Assembly: GCA_031254035.1 (NCBI GenBank)
Contig: JAIRVF010000059.1
Span: 1 to 64,000 of the forward strand
Reading direction: 5' to 3'
Origin: Paenibacillus sp.
GTDB taxonomy: Bacteria > Bacillota > Bacilli > Paenibacillales > Paenibacillaceae
DNA: 64,000 nt
The position numbers were made by a program, and so were the translations under genes. Within the stretch, counting starts at the first letter, position 1, and every line of letters begins with the position of its first letter. Positions 8,905-17,865 of this stretch are shown piece after piece. The notes beneath the pieces were generated by a model. It had not been told where the DNA came from. It searched no databases and was given only the letters and a program-made list of their open reading frames with translations.

Positions 8905-9270
8905 TTATTTTTTGATGTCTTCTGTAGAGGGTTTGTTTTTCTTGTCAGGATACTTTACATATTGATCTTCCAGTTTGCCGGAAACGCCTACGTCATTAAC
9001 TTTAAATGTCTTGTGGTTAATTCCGATGCTAAAGGTAGCGGCTTCATCTCCCACCATGTGTCCTTTCAACACAATTTCCGAGTTCATAGGGTCAAGAAAC
9101 TGGTAGTTATCAGAAAAAACCACATCGGCATTAAAGTGATCCTTCATGTACTGTAGTGCAATAGGAACTGCTTTATTGTAAATGGCTTTCTTTTGTGTTC
9201 TAGACATGCATCCGGTTAGTGAGAGAAGAATGAGAAGGGCCAGCAGCAAGACCCCTGATTTTTTCCACAT
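8905..9270 (-). CDS. Small lipoprotein, array member 5
   Basis: A 121-residue paralogue with lipobox LTGC then SRTQKKAIY. The ATG at 9270 has a GAGG ribosome site. It keeps YMKDHFNADVVFSD, DPMNSEI and GHMVGDE, but the usual SSKVMDRY segment near the end is SGKLEDQY, so its C-terminal surface differs most from the other intact members. Like its sisters it should be lipid-anchored outside the membrane. Confidence 0.78.
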   Translation of the reverse strand: MWKKSGVLLLALLILLSLTGCMSRTQKKAIYNKAVPIALQYMKDHFNADVVFSDNYQFLDPMNSEIVLKGHMVGDEAATFSIGINHKTFKVNDVGVSGKLEDQYVKYPDKKNKPSTEDIKK

Positions 9271-9296
9271 AGTTTAACCTCACTATTTTACTAGAA

Positions 9297-9553
9297 TTAT
9301 TTAAACTTCACTCTTCGATCTAATAATTTGCTTGTTCCGCCGATTCGGTTGACCGTATATGTTTTGTGGTTAATTCCAATCTGAAAGGAAGCTTCTTCGT
9401 CTCCCAACATATGTCCATACAATACAATTTCCGAGTCCATAGGATCATGAATTTCATAGTTAGCAGAAATAATTACATCGACATTAAAATTGTCTTTCAT
9501 GTACTGTTGTGCAATAGGCGCGGCTTTGTTATAAATGGCAGCCCTTTCTTCCT
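9297..9553 (-). pseudogene. Truncated lipoprotein, array member 6 (no signal peptide)
   Basis: The frame from AIYNKAAPIAQQYMKDNF to the stop at 9297 matches the mature part of the lipoprotein family. Upstream of it, where the lipobox should be, there is an in-frame TAG and unrelated sequence. The lipoprotein signal is therefore lost, and an internal ATG would give only a 67-residue cytosolic fragment. It retains DPMDSEI and GHMLGDE, and the tail diverges (TSKLLDRRVKFK). It ends the array next to the type VII operon promoter. Confidence 0.8.
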
Positions 9554-9599
9554 AAAAGTCCTGTATATAAATGGGGATAATGTCATAATAACAAAGATT

Positions 9600-9629
9600 T
9601 TGTATGGTAATATATTACTACCCTATAAT
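9600..9629 (+). promoter_or_regulatory. Sigma-A-type promoter of the type VII operon
   Basis: TTGTAT (9600-9605), an 18-base spacer and TATAAT (9624-9629), about 70 bases before the first gene at 9703. The region 9554-9702 holds no other gene. Confidence 0.55.
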
Positions 9630-9702
9630 ATACTATAGATATAAATATTGGAATAATAGGAGGCAACATCCGACAAGGGACCTACGGAAGGGGATTTAAT
9701 GT

Positions 9703-9969
9703 ATGAGCAGAATTGTCGTGGAGCTTTTGGATTTGATGAAAGCAGAACAGGAACTGAGCAAACTGCTTCAGAATTTACAGCACAATGAACTTCATTTGCG
9801 GACAATCACCGACGGGATTCAGGATTGGAAAGGAAAATCTGCTGATGAACTGCGCAGCCGGCTGGATGTCTTTTTCAAAGGTTTGAAGAAGCAGATGGAA
9901 TATATCGAAGAGCAAAAAATAGAACTCACAAAATATACTTATCGCATGGAAAGAGTAGATCGACAGTAA
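9703..9969 (+). CDS. Small helical WXG100-like protein
   Basis: An 88-residue, wholly helical protein with the WXG turn as DWKGKSADELR near residue 42, between two helices, as in WXG100/Esx proteins. GGAAGGGG precedes the ATG at 9703. It is the first gene after the operon promoter and lies about 110 bases before essC. Unlike the EsxA-like protein at 14201 it ends without the usual acidic YxxxD/E-type tail, so it may act as a secreted partner or a targeting chaperone rather than the main substrate. A role as partner of the neighbouring lipase is possible but unproven. Confidence 0.7.
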   Translation: MSRIVVELLDLMKAEQELSKLLQNLQHNELHLRTITDGIQDWKGKSADELRSRLDVFFKGLKKQMEYIEEQKIELTKYTYRMERVDRQ

Positions 9970-10077
9970 GCAATGGATCGGGGGAGACTGAGCTCACCCA
10001 AGAGAAATCAAACAATATCATAGCAAACCTCAAGGGATTAAATTTCTTTGGGGAAAGGAAAGGTAGTTGGTTTAAGC

Positions 10078-13000
10078 ATGTCTTTCTTTTACTATCGCAG
10101 ATCGCCACGGATCATCAAGGAACAAGGCGAACGCTCGCTTGAAGTGTTCCGTCCGCCTTCTGTCCCCCAGGCGCCGTCTTTGAATCTCATTTCCATCATG
10201 GTTCCCGTTATCGTGACGGTAGCGGGCGGGGCAGCCATGATGATGTTTTATCAACGGGCGGGGAACTCGACATATATCGTCGTTCAGATGATATCGCTTT
10301 GTACTATGGTCGTATCTTATTTTGTTCCGGTCCTGGTCTATTTGCAGCAGAAAACCAAACATAAGAAAAGCATCAAAAGGCGAAAAAAACAATATGAAGC
10401 CCACCTGGATGAAAAACGGGAGCAGCTTCAGGAGTGGAAAAACGAGCTGATCTTGAATTGGCATCAAACCCATCTGGAACCCCAGTTTTGCATACAAGCA
10501 TTTACGGACGGGAGCTCTTCAATATGGGAGCGTATTCCCCAGGATATCGATTTTCTGAAAGTGCGTGCAGGGATCGGTACGGTTCCTAGCGGCTTTGACA
10601 TATCCGTGCCGAAGCAGGAGGGAATAGAAAAGGAGCCAATGATTGAGAAGGCAAACGAATTGGCCCAAAAGTTCTCGACCATTGCCAATGCGCCTGCACT
10701 GCTGGATTTGAACAAGTACAGGGTCGTAGGAATCGTTGGTGAAGCTGAGCAGCTGAAAGCCTTCTGCCGAGCGGTTGTCAGCCAAATCGCAACACATCAT
10801 TCGCCGGACGAGGTGAAACTTGCGGCATTTATAAGCAAGATGCAGACGGAAGATTGGGACTGGGTAAGATGGCTCCCGCATATATGGGATGATAAAAGAT
10901 CCAGCAGATACATGTTTCAGGACGGAGCTTACCAGGCCTCAGTTCTGGAGCAGCTTCATTCCCTGCTTCAACGTCGTCTGTGGATGAAAGAGAAGGAGAA
11001 GGCCCTTCCGTTTATCGTATGCTTCCTCCCTTATATCGAAATGCTGGAACATGAGCCATTGCTGCCTTTGCTAATGAAAGAAGGAGATCATATTGGAGCA
11101 ACGTCCATTGTTTTGGCGGCCCGGCAGGACCTTCTTCCAAAAGAATGCCAGCTAGTTGTGGATATTCGCGGAGAGGAGGCGGTTATGCGTTCCACCAACG
11201 TAACGGGAGGCGCTAAAGACTCGTCGTATGCGGAACCTAAAGATGAGGTGCCGTATGTGCAGTACTTCAAGCCGGATGTTATGTCTGCGGGAGAAGCGGA
11301 TCATTTTGCTCGCAAGGTGGCCCCGTACCGTGTCAAAACAAGCTCAGCGGATGAAGTGGCAAGCGTGCTCACCTTGTTTGATCTCTATGAGATCCAAAAA
11401 ATAGAGGAACTGAACGTGGCGAACCAATGGGAGGAGCACAGATTTCCGAATACGCTACCGTTCCCGGTCGGGGTCAGAGGAGGGATGAAGCCTGTTCTCC
11501 TGAACCTGCATGACAAAATTGAGCGTAAGGGGCATGGGCCTCACGGGCTAATGGCCGGTACGACAGGTTCGGGTAAAAGTGAGGTTATTCAATCGATTAT
11601 CGCTTCGCTGGCTATTCAATATCATCCTCATGACTTGGCTTTTATGCTGATCGACTATAAAGGCGGCGGCATGTCGAATACCTTCATGGATTTGCCTCAT
11701 GTGATCGCTACCATTACCAACCTGGAAGAAGAGGGACTCATCGAACGTTCGAAGGTTTCCTTGAAGGCGGAGTTGAATAGAAGGCAAAAGCTGTTTGTGG
11801 CTGCCGGCAATGTCCAGCACGTCGATGAATATTACAAAACGGAATGGAGAACCAAGGAGCCGCTGCCGCATTTGTTTATCGTCATTGACGAGTTCGCCCA
11901 GCTTAAGAAAGATCAGCCTGAATTTATGAATGAATTGGTGTCGATTGCGGCCATTGGCCGGACATTGGGTGTCCATCTGCTGCTTGCCACGCAGAAACCG
12001 GGCGGCGTCGTTGACGACAAGATCTGGAGCAACTCCAGATATCGGGTATGTCTAAGGGTTCAAGATGAAGCGGATAGCCGTGAAATGTTAAAAATCAGCG
12101 ATGCGGCTTATATAACAACTCCTGGGCGGGGTTACCTTCAGGTAGGCAGCAATGAAGTGTTTGAACTGGTACAGTTTGCATGGAGCGGAGCGCCTTATGA
12201 TCCGAATAAATCCGTTCAGCAAACAAGATTTGCCGCCTACAAATTAAATCTGGATGGCAGACGGTCGAAATTGAAAAATCCGATGGAGTCCATCGCTGAC
12301 GGATCGGACAGCAAGAAAGCAGACGGAATTGAGCAAAAGCAATTAAGCGTGCTAATTGACTATATTGCTGAGGAAAGCCGCAAGTCGGGAATTCCCCGTC
12401 TTCCTGGACCCTGGCTGCCGCCGCTGCCTCAACATATCACGCTTGATCAATTACCGGCTTCGGATGCTGAGTCCAGGGAAAAAATTCTTTCTCCCATTAT
12501 TGGTCTCGTAGACGATGTTGCGAACCAGACACAATTTCCGCTGCATCTGGATATCGAGTCAGGCAACTGGATCGTACACGGAATGCCGGGTACGGGCAAA
12601 ACTACGTTTGTTCAAACGTTCCTGTATTCACTGGCTATAAGCTATACCCCGGATGATATCCATATCTATGCGCTCGATTTCGGAAGAATGCTGAGGGATT
12701 ATGCCCTCATGCCGCATACCGGCGAAATAATCCTGGATGACGAGGAAGAGAAGCTGAGCAGGTTGGTCGCATATTTGGAGCAGGAATTAAACGGAAGGAA
12801 AATGATGTTTGCTGAAGCGGGGGTTAAGTCGAGACAAGCTTATTGCCAGGATACCCAAAATCAACTGCCGGCAATCATGACGATCATCGACGGTTATGTT
12901 AGCTTCAAAACGCAATACGAATCCCTTCATGAGAAGCTGGAGGTATTGTTCCGTGAAGGAGCGGGTTACGGCATTTACTTCCTGTTGACGGCTAATCGCG

Positions 13001-14100
13001 TATCGGATATTTACGACAGGGTTCGAAGCAACTTCCCTAACGGGGTTTCATTCCTGCTCGCGGATAGCGCAGATTACCATTACGCGGTAGGCCGATTGTC
13101 CAAGATTCCGTCGCATCTTCCGGAAGGGCGAGGTTTTATCAAAGGTCATGTTCCGCCATACGAATTCCATACCGCCTTGTCCGTTGAAGCTGCCAACGAA
13201 TCGACGCGGGCCAAGCTCGTGAAGGAGCACTTCATTCAAATGGCTGCGGAGTGGAAAGGCTCCAAACCACTGCCTATCCGAACCTTGCCGGAAACCATAG
13301 CGCTTGAGGAAATATGGAACGAAAGAACAACGGATGCTCAGAGCAAACTGACGCTGGGGCTTCAAGTCGCCAATTTGAAGAACTTCGAGTGGAATATGGA
13401 GGACGGACCTTATTTTATTATCGGGGGCAGAATGGAAAGCGGCAAAACCTCTATGCTGATGACGATCGGCATCATGGCTTCCCGCAGCTATGCACCTGAA
13501 GAGCTACAACTCTATGTATGTGATGTCCGCCGTTCTGCGCCGGGATTAAGCTCGCTGAGAGGGCTTGCGCATACCCGCGGAATTGCCTCGGATGAACGTT
13601 CCTTGGAGGATATGACCGCTGAGCTCAAGCTTGAAGTGGAATCAAGAGTACAGGCTGAGACAGCAAATCCCGGCGCTCCGCGCCTGTTGCTGTTGATTGA
13701 CGATGCCGATGTCATGGCCAAGCGGATTTCTTCTAATTATACCTTGACCGAGAATCTCGAATATATTACCAGATACGGTCGTGAGCATGGCGTCTATATT
13801 ATTGCGGCCGGTCAGGCAAATGATATGAACCAGAACTGGGATGCCTGGCTGAAGGAAATCAAGTCCGCACAGATTGGATGGCTGCTTGGAACGACGGATC
13901 TGAATGAAGCCCAGCTGTTTAATATCAAAATACCTTATGACCAGAGCGGCAAAATGCTTCCGTCCGGGGAAGGCTTCTATATCAAACGAAAATTTGAGCG
14001 CGTCAAAATAGCCCATGCATTTGCGCATGGAAATGACCAATTTTTGGAGCAGATCAATATAGTAAATTCATCCCGGGAAATTAGTATGAATTTATCGTAA
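10078..14100 (+). CDS. essC: Type VII secretion ATPase EssC (three-ATPase FtsK/SpoIIIE protein)
   Basis: A membrane-bound motor that drives export of WXG100-type substrates. The start ATG at 10078 gives SFFYYRRSPRI, the usual opening of this family; a TTG at 10048 is possible. Two membrane segments lie near residues 36-85. Three P-loop ATPase domains follow: GTTGSGKS near residue 494 with Walker B FIVIDEF, GMPGTGKT near 836, and GGRMESGKTS near 1115 with LLLIDDAD. The 1340-residue length is that of EssC/EccCab without N-terminal FHA domains, unlike S. aureus or B. subtilis proteins, which carry them. Walker motifs of domains 1 and 2 look intact; domain 3 (GRMESGKT) is looser. It lies between two WXG-type genes. 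Confidence 0.93.
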   Translation: MSFFYYRRSPRIIKEQGERSLEVFRPPSVPQAPSLNLISIMVPVIVTVAGGAAMMMFYQRAGNSTYIVVQMISLCTMVVSYFVPVLVYLQQKTKHKKSIKRRKKQYEAHLDEKREQLQEWKNELILNWHQTHLEPQFCIQAFTDGSSSIWERIPQDIDFLKVRAGIGTVPSGFDISVPKQEGIEKEPMIEKANELAQKFSTIANAPALLDLNKYRVVGIVGEAEQLKAFCRAVVSQIATHHSPDEVKLAAFISKMQTEDWDWVRWLPHIWDDKRSSRYMFQDGAYQASVLEQLHSLLQRRLWMKEKEKALPFIVCFLPYIEMLEHEPLLPLLMKEGDHIGATSIVLAARQDLLPKECQLVVDIRGEEAVMRSTNVTGGAKDSSYAEPKDEVPYVQYFKPDVMSAGEADHFARKVAPYRVKTSSADEVASVLTLFDLYEIQKIEELNVANQWEEHRFPNTLPFPVGVRGGMKPVLLNLHDKIERKGHGPHGLMAGTTGSGKSEVIQSIIASLAIQYHPHDLAFMLIDYKGGGMSNTFMDLPHVIATITNLEEEGLIERSKVSLKAELNRRQKLFVAAGNVQHVDEYYKTEWRTKEPLPHLFIVIDEFAQLKKDQPEFMNELVSIAAIGRTLGVHLLLATQKPGGVVDDKIWSNSRYRVCLRVQDEADSREMLKISDAAYITTPGRGYLQVGSNEVFELVQFAWSGAPYDPNKSVQQTRFAAYKLNLDGRRSKLKNPMESIADGSDSKKADGIEQKQLSVLIDYIAEESRKSGIPRLPGPWLPPLPQHITLDQLPASDAESREKILSPIIGLVDDVANQTQFPLHLDIESGNWIVHGMPGTGKTTFVQTFLYSLAISYTPDDIHIYALDFGRMLRDYALMPHTGEIILDDEEEKLSRLVAYLEQELNGRKMMFAEAGVKSRQAYCQDTQNQLPAIMTIIDGYVSFKTQYESLHEKLEVLFREGAGYGIYFLLTANRVSDIYDRVRSNFPNGVSFLLADSADYHYAVGRLSKIPSHLPEGRGFIKGHVPPYEFHTALSVEAANESTRAKLVKEHFIQMAAEWKGSKPLPIRTLPETIALEEIWNERTTDAQSKLTLGLQVANLKNFEWNMEDGPYFIIGGRMESGKTSMLMTIGIMASRSYAPEELQLYVCDVRRSAPGLSSLRGLAHTRGIASDERSLEDMTAELKLEVESRVQAETANPGAPRLLLLIDDADVMAKRISSNYTLTENLEYITRYGREHGVYIIAAGQANDMNQNWDAWLKEIKSAQIGWLLGTTDLNEAQLFNIKIPYDQSGKMLPSGEGFYIKRKFERVKIAHAFAHGNDQFLEQINIVNSSREISMNLS

Positions 14101-14127
14101 AATCGACATCTTTTACCACAAAATGTA

Positions 14128-14156
14128 TTGAAAAATATTAGGAGAATTGTTACTAT
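14128..14156 (+). promoter_or_regulatory. Promoter in front of the EsxA-like gene
   Basis: TTGAAA (14128-14133), a 17-base spacer and TACTAT (14151-14156), 45 bases before the ATG at 14201, which has an AAGGAGG site. A separate promoter would let the abundant WXG100 protein be made in excess of EssC. Confidence 0.6.
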
Positions 14157-14200
14157 TTTAGTATATTCATAAAAAAGAAGAGAAATAAGGAGGAAAAAGG

Positions 14201-14473
14201 ATGGCTCGTATTTTAATTACACCGGAGGAAATTGACAAGGTGTCTTCTCTTTTCAACCAAGGATCACAACAGAGTCGGGAATTGGCCAGTAAGTTGAACT
14301 CTGCGATCCAATCTATGCAAGGCCAATGGGATGGTATGACTCAACAGCGCTTCTTTCAGCGGTATGAGACAGATAAGAAGAACATGGAGACATACATAAC
14401 TATGCTGAATGAGGTTTCACAAGAGCTTTCCAAGATCTCGGAACGGTTCAGAGCAGCGGACCAACAGAGTTAG
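14201..14473 (+). CDS. esxA: WXG100 family type VII substrate (EsxA-like)
   Basis: A 90-residue WXG100 protein: helix, QWDGMTQQRF turn (WDG as the WXG motif), helix, ending SERFRAADQQS, the classic EsxA tail. It is the secreted helical-hairpin dimer that defines type VII systems and often activates or co-exports other substrates. It has its own promoter and a strong AAGGAGG ribosome site, and a hairpin follows its stop codon. The gene symbol is assigned by family and position. Confidence 0.92.
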   Translation: MARILITPEEIDKVSSLFNQGSQQSRELASKLNSAIQSMQGQWDGMTQQRFFQRYETDKKNMETYITMLNEVSQELSKISERFRAADQQS

Positions 14474-14480
14474 GCAGCGC

Positions 14481-14510
14481 AAAGGCCAGGTATTTATTTA
14501 CCTGGTCTTT
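14481..14510 (+). terminator. Hairpin after esxA, partial terminator or mRNA-stabilising stem
   Basis: AAAGGCCAGGTA (14481-14492) pairs with TACCTGGTCTTT (14499-14510) with one G-U pair. The following T-run is weak (ACTTTATCC), so read-through into the VWA gene is likely, giving high esxA but lower downstream expression. Confidence 0.65.
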
Positions 14511-14543
14511 ACTTTATCCGAAGCAAGTATAAAAGGAGATTGA

Positions 14544-15302
14544 ATGCTAGTGGACTATCAGATTCAAGCAACCGCAGAAAATCCGGCCCTGATTATTTAT
14601 TTGCTGGACATTAGCGGTTCAATGACCTTGGAATTTGAGGGCAGACGGAGAATGGATGTCGTAAACGAAGCTCTTAAAACGGCAATCCGACAGATTGTGT
14701 ACCGTTCGACAAAAGGTTCGAGACTTTCTCCGAGATACCGGATAGCCATATTGGCTTACAGCGATGAAGTATACGATCTTCTGAACGGGGTCAAATCCAT
14801 CGATCGCATCGCCAATAGCAGAAGCCTGCCCGAGTTGTATCCCAAGCGATTCACAGATACAGCCAAAGCCTTCAGGCAAGCCGAGAAGATTCTGCTCGCG
14901 GAGCTGCCGAATATGCAGCATTGTCCTGCTCCTTTGGTCTGCCATATGACAGACGGGGTGTATACGGGAGAAGATCCGGAGCCTGTTGTCGAAAGAATCA
15001 AGGCGATGAAAGTACCTGACGGCCATGTGCTGGTAGAGAACATCTTCATAACGGACGCGGCTTTTGGCGGTGGAATCAGAGATATCAAAGCTTGGGGAGG
15101 GGTGCTGCCGGGGAGCTTTTCCGCGGACGCTTATATGGAAAAGCTCAAACGCATGTCATCAGTTATCCCGGAATCTTATCGTGAGATGATGATCGAGTCC
15201 TCCTATTCCATAAGGCAAGGAGCTCTGATGATGCTTCCGGGAACGAGTAGTGACCTGATTTCCTTGGGATTTCAGATGTCTACTGCGACCCCGATCAAAT
15301 AA
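14544..15302 (+). CDS. VWA-domain protein of the type VII operon
   Basis: A 252-residue von Willebrand factor A protein. The MIDAS metal site is DISGS (Asp22, Ser24, Ser26), supported by an MTDGVYTGED segment near residue 137. AAAAGGAG lies just upstream of the ATG. There is no signal peptide or membrane segment, so it acts in the cytosol, probably as a metal-dependent assembly or scaffold factor. VWA proteins beside kinase-like and ATPase genes often form regulatory sets; here it sits between esxA and the YukD-like gene, 21 bases before the latter. Confidence 0.82.
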   Translation: MLVDYQIQATAENPALIIYLLDISGSMTLEFEGRRRMDVVNEALKTAIRQIVYRSTKGSRLSPRYRIAILAYSDEVYDLLNGVKSIDRIANSRSLPELYPKRFTDTAKAFRQAEKILLAELPNMQHCPAPLVCHMTDGVYTGEDPEPVVERIKAMKVPDGHVLVENIFITDAAFGGGIRDIKAWGGVLPGSFSADAYMEKLKRMSSVIPESYREMMIESSYSIRQGALMMLPGTSSDLISLGFQMSTATPIK

Positions 15303-15323
15303 GTGGACTGCGAGGGAGATAGA

Positions 15324-15608
15324 ATGAACAACACCATACTTACCCTGGTCATTGATTGGACAGGAAAATCCGTTGATTTAGAATTGCCTGGGGATGTGCC
15401 GCTGAATGAGGTATTGGGTAAAGCACTTCCGGGGCTTGAGGAATGGGGGCCGTATCCCTTTTCGGAGAAGGACTACCAATATGTCTTAAGTGATGGCGGC
15501 CAGCAATGGAAGCAGATGGATATATACCGGACGTTAAACGAGCAGGGAGCTCAGGACGGATTTTATCTGCGCATGGAGAAAAACAGAAACTTCTCTACTT
15601 CGAATTAA
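15324..15608 (+). CDS. esaB: YukD/EsaB-like ubiquitin-fold protein
   Basis: A 94-residue beta-grasp protein. The ATG at 15324 follows GAGGGAG; a TTG/GTG extension is less likely. The pattern LTLVIDWTGKSVDLELPGD followed by helix and DGFYLRME matches the YukD/EsaB cytosolic component of Gram-positive type VII systems, required for or regulating secretion. The usual C-terminal di-glycine of ubiquitin is absent, as in other YukD proteins. The assignment rests on size, predicted fold and operon context. Confidence 0.7.
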   Translation: MNNTILTLVIDWTGKSVDLELPGDVPLNEVLGKALPGLEEWGPYPFSEKDYQYVLSDGGQQWKQMDIYRTLNEQGAQDGFYLRMEKNRNFSTSN

Positions 15609-15632
15609 TGCAAGGCGGTAAAGGTATATCAA

Positions 15633-17039
15633 TTGGACTTTAAATATGGATTTTTTTGGAAAGGGAGACGAGCATTGTTCCCACCCGAACGAAACTTTAC
15701 ATTTTCGCTGCTTGGGCGAACGTATCAAATGGCAGAGCATCCCCGTTTCGCCGGAATCCCTTACGGTCAGGAGGGCAGGCAGGGGACGGTATACAAGCTG
15801 GTATGCCCCGAGGATGACCAAAGCTATGCTTTAAAAGTGTTTCGGCCATCGTTCAGGCATCCGACCAGTATCAAAAAGGCGGAAATCCTGAAGCGGTATG
15901 CGGGTTTTAGTGGCATGCGCGCTTGCTCCAGAACCGTGATTCACCCCCAGGACAGCAAGGAGCTTTTGGGGCAATATCCTGAACTGCTGTATGCTGCAGT
16001 GATGCCATGGATTGAAGCGGAGACCTGGAATGAGATTTTAACATCCAAACGCGAGCTTTTGCCGGAGCAGTGCAGATTACTGGCGGAAGCCTTTATTCAT
16101 ATCATGATGGGCTTCGAAGAGAATGGCCTTGCCCACACGGATCTGACGTCCTCCAACGTGATGATCGATCTTTCTTCTGAAGAGCCGCGAGTCGAGTTCG
16201 TAGATTTGGAGGATCTATATATGGGCGAGTTCGAGGAGCCGGATGAATTGCTGGGGGGAGTAGACGGGTACAAAGCTCTGTTTTTGCAGCAAGAATCGCT
16301 TTGGGGACCCTATACGGACCGATTCTCAGGCGGCATTCTGATAACTGAGATGCTTGCCTGGGAAGATAGCGAAATACGGGAGCAGTGCTGGGGTGAAAGT
16401 TATTTTTCTCCCGGGGAAATGCAGCAGCCCAGCGCCCGCCGGGAATTGATGTACCGGACCCTGGAGCGCTTATATGGAGCCGCGCTTGCGGGGCTCTTCG
16501 AAAGGTTATGGAATGCGGAGCAGCTTGAGCAGTGCCCTTCTTTTGGGGAATGGTCCGTCATTTTGGCATCGGCAGAGAAACGCTCACACCCAAAGGAAGA
16601 GGAATCCTCCTCAGGGCAGATGGCAAGTGCTGAATACAATTCGGATGAACAGTCGCTCTCGGATGATGAACAGCCTGGTTCCGATGCTTGGGAAGCTGCG
16701 GATCTGCTGCCGGCTGAAGAAATGGAGAACAGGCTAATCAAAGCAAGAACTCTTGAGCAGCAAGGAAAGTTCCCCGCAGCGTTGTGGGAATACGGCAGGC
16801 TTACGGAGAGTTTCCCGGAGCAATCTGCCATACGCCGGGAAATTGAAATCGTAATGGCCAAGATCCAGGAAACCATCGATCAATATGGGGATAGCTTGAA
16901 GTCTGAAGGAGTAGTCCGGCAGTTTCAGCAAAAGGCTTCGGATTTTAACAAAGAAAGTTCGTACAGTAAGCTGTGGATCATTTTGCTCGGAGCATCGTTC
17001 ATTATTTTGATTATTGCTGTATTGGCCTATTTGCTCTGA
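15633..17039 (+). CDS. Tail-anchored Ser/Thr kinase-like protein of the type VII operon (EssB-like role possible)
   Basis: 468 residues from a TTG start with an AAAGG site. Residues about 40-300 are a protein-kinase fold: YALKVF with Lys68, HTDLTSSN with Asp170 and Asn175 (catalytic loop), and FVDLED with Asp191 replacing DFG. The key acidic and Asn residues are present, so activity is possible, though the glycine-rich loop is weak. An acidic linker (about 320-370), a helical, TPR-like stretch, and a single membrane helix at the very C terminus (447-468) follow. EssB/YukC of known T7SSb systems is a pseudokinase with a central membrane segment and an outer domain. This protein has no outer domain, so it may be a divergent replacement or a regulatory kinase. 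Confidence 0.7.
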   Translation: MDFKYGFFWKGRRALFPPERNFTFSLLGRTYQMAEHPRFAGIPYGQEGRQGTVYKLVCPEDDQSYALKVFRPSFRHPTSIKKAEILKRYAGFSGMRACSRTVIHPQDSKELLGQYPELLYAAVMPWIEAETWNEILTSKRELLPEQCRLLAEAFIHIMMGFEENGLAHTDLTSSNVMIDLSSEEPRVEFVDLEDLYMGEFEEPDELLGGVDGYKALFLQQESLWGPYTDRFSGGILITEMLAWEDSEIREQCWGESYFSPGEMQQPSARRELMYRTLERLYGAALAGLFERLWNAEQLEQCPSFGEWSVILASAEKRSHPKEEESSSGQMASAEYNSDEQSLSDDEQPGSDAWEAADLLPAEEMENRLIKARTLEQQGKFPAALWEYGRLTESFPEQSAIRREIEIVMAKIQETIDQYGDSLKSEGVVRQFQQKASDFNKESSYSKLWIILLGASFIILIIAVLAYLL

Positions 17040-17067
17040 TACGGCATAAAGGGAGAGAAAAACGAAG

Positions 17068-17862
17068 ATGTCAGCAGAGACAGAAATTTTTCAATTAACC
17101 GTCGAGGAGTTCTTTTTCCTCACTCAAATGCTGGAGATCTCTCACATCGCCGGTTTCAAGGATCCTTTCCAGGGCTATCTCATGGATGAGCTTGAGGAGG
17201 AATTTGCGATCATCAAACAGCGGCTTTTGGACCGGGGATTGGTTGTGGCCAAGGATGATTCGGATGAGCTTGTGATCGACGAACTTCTGGGCCTCTGTCT
17301 GATGAGCTGCGGTTCGGGAGAAGCAGTTTATTTGAAGAAAAATATCAAGGGATCGGGAGAATATGAGGCATATTTAAATTTTACCCCGAACGTGGTGGTT
17401 GAACGCACCTGGGATGACAGCGGGTCACTCACCTTGACGCCTGTATCTAATGCGGAACTGTCGATGAATGTACTCGCTGGGTTTTTCCCGCTGACGCTGC
17501 GTGGAGAAACGCCTTTCCTAGCTGCATTGAAAAATATCAATGGAGGGACTTGGGATCTGCTGCCGGTACAAGAAAAGGAGAAGTATCTGCACGAACAGAG
17601 GATGGTTCCGGAGAATATCAATTTATTATTACGCCTGGAATCTGATCCGGACAGGTCCGGCACGATGGTATTCTGCTCGCGTTACGGAGGATATTGGGAG
17701 GAAGAAGTTTATCTTTACAGGCAGCTTGATAAAGAACTGCTTTTGATAACACAGCCGGCGGATAATGAAATTGTTATCGAGTCTTACCGGCCTGAACCTG
17801 TACTGGCAGCGCTTGAAAGATTGGCAGAGAAATTTGATTTGGTTAGAGAGAAGGGGGCGTAA
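17068..17862 (+). CDS. Unassigned type VII operon protein (possible EspG-like chaperone)
   Basis: 264 residues, no signal or membrane segment, GGGAGAG ribosome site. It opens FQLTVEEFFFLTQML and contains alternating helices and strands: a CGSGEAVYLKKN strand, a long helix around FLAALKNINGG, and VFCSRYGGYWEEEVYLYRQ. Size, opening and mixed fold recall EspG-type substrate chaperones of actinobacterial ESX systems, but I cannot show homology. It lies three bases before a WXG-like gene and upstream of the toxin, a position suited to a substrate-specific chaperone. Treat the function as unknown. Confidence 0.6.
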   Translation: MSAETEIFQLTVEEFFFLTQMLEISHIAGFKDPFQGYLMDELEEEFAIIKQRLLDRGLVVAKDDSDELVIDELLGLCLMSCGSGEAVYLKKNIKGSGEYEAYLNFTPNVVVERTWDDSGSLTLTPVSNAELSMNVLAGFFPLTLRGETPFLAALKNINGGTWDLLPVQEKEKYLHEQRMVPENINLLLRLESDPDRSGTMVFCSRYGGYWEEEVYLYRQLDKELLLITQPADNEIVIESYRPEPVLAALERLAEKFDLVREKGA

Positions 17863-17865
17863 ATC

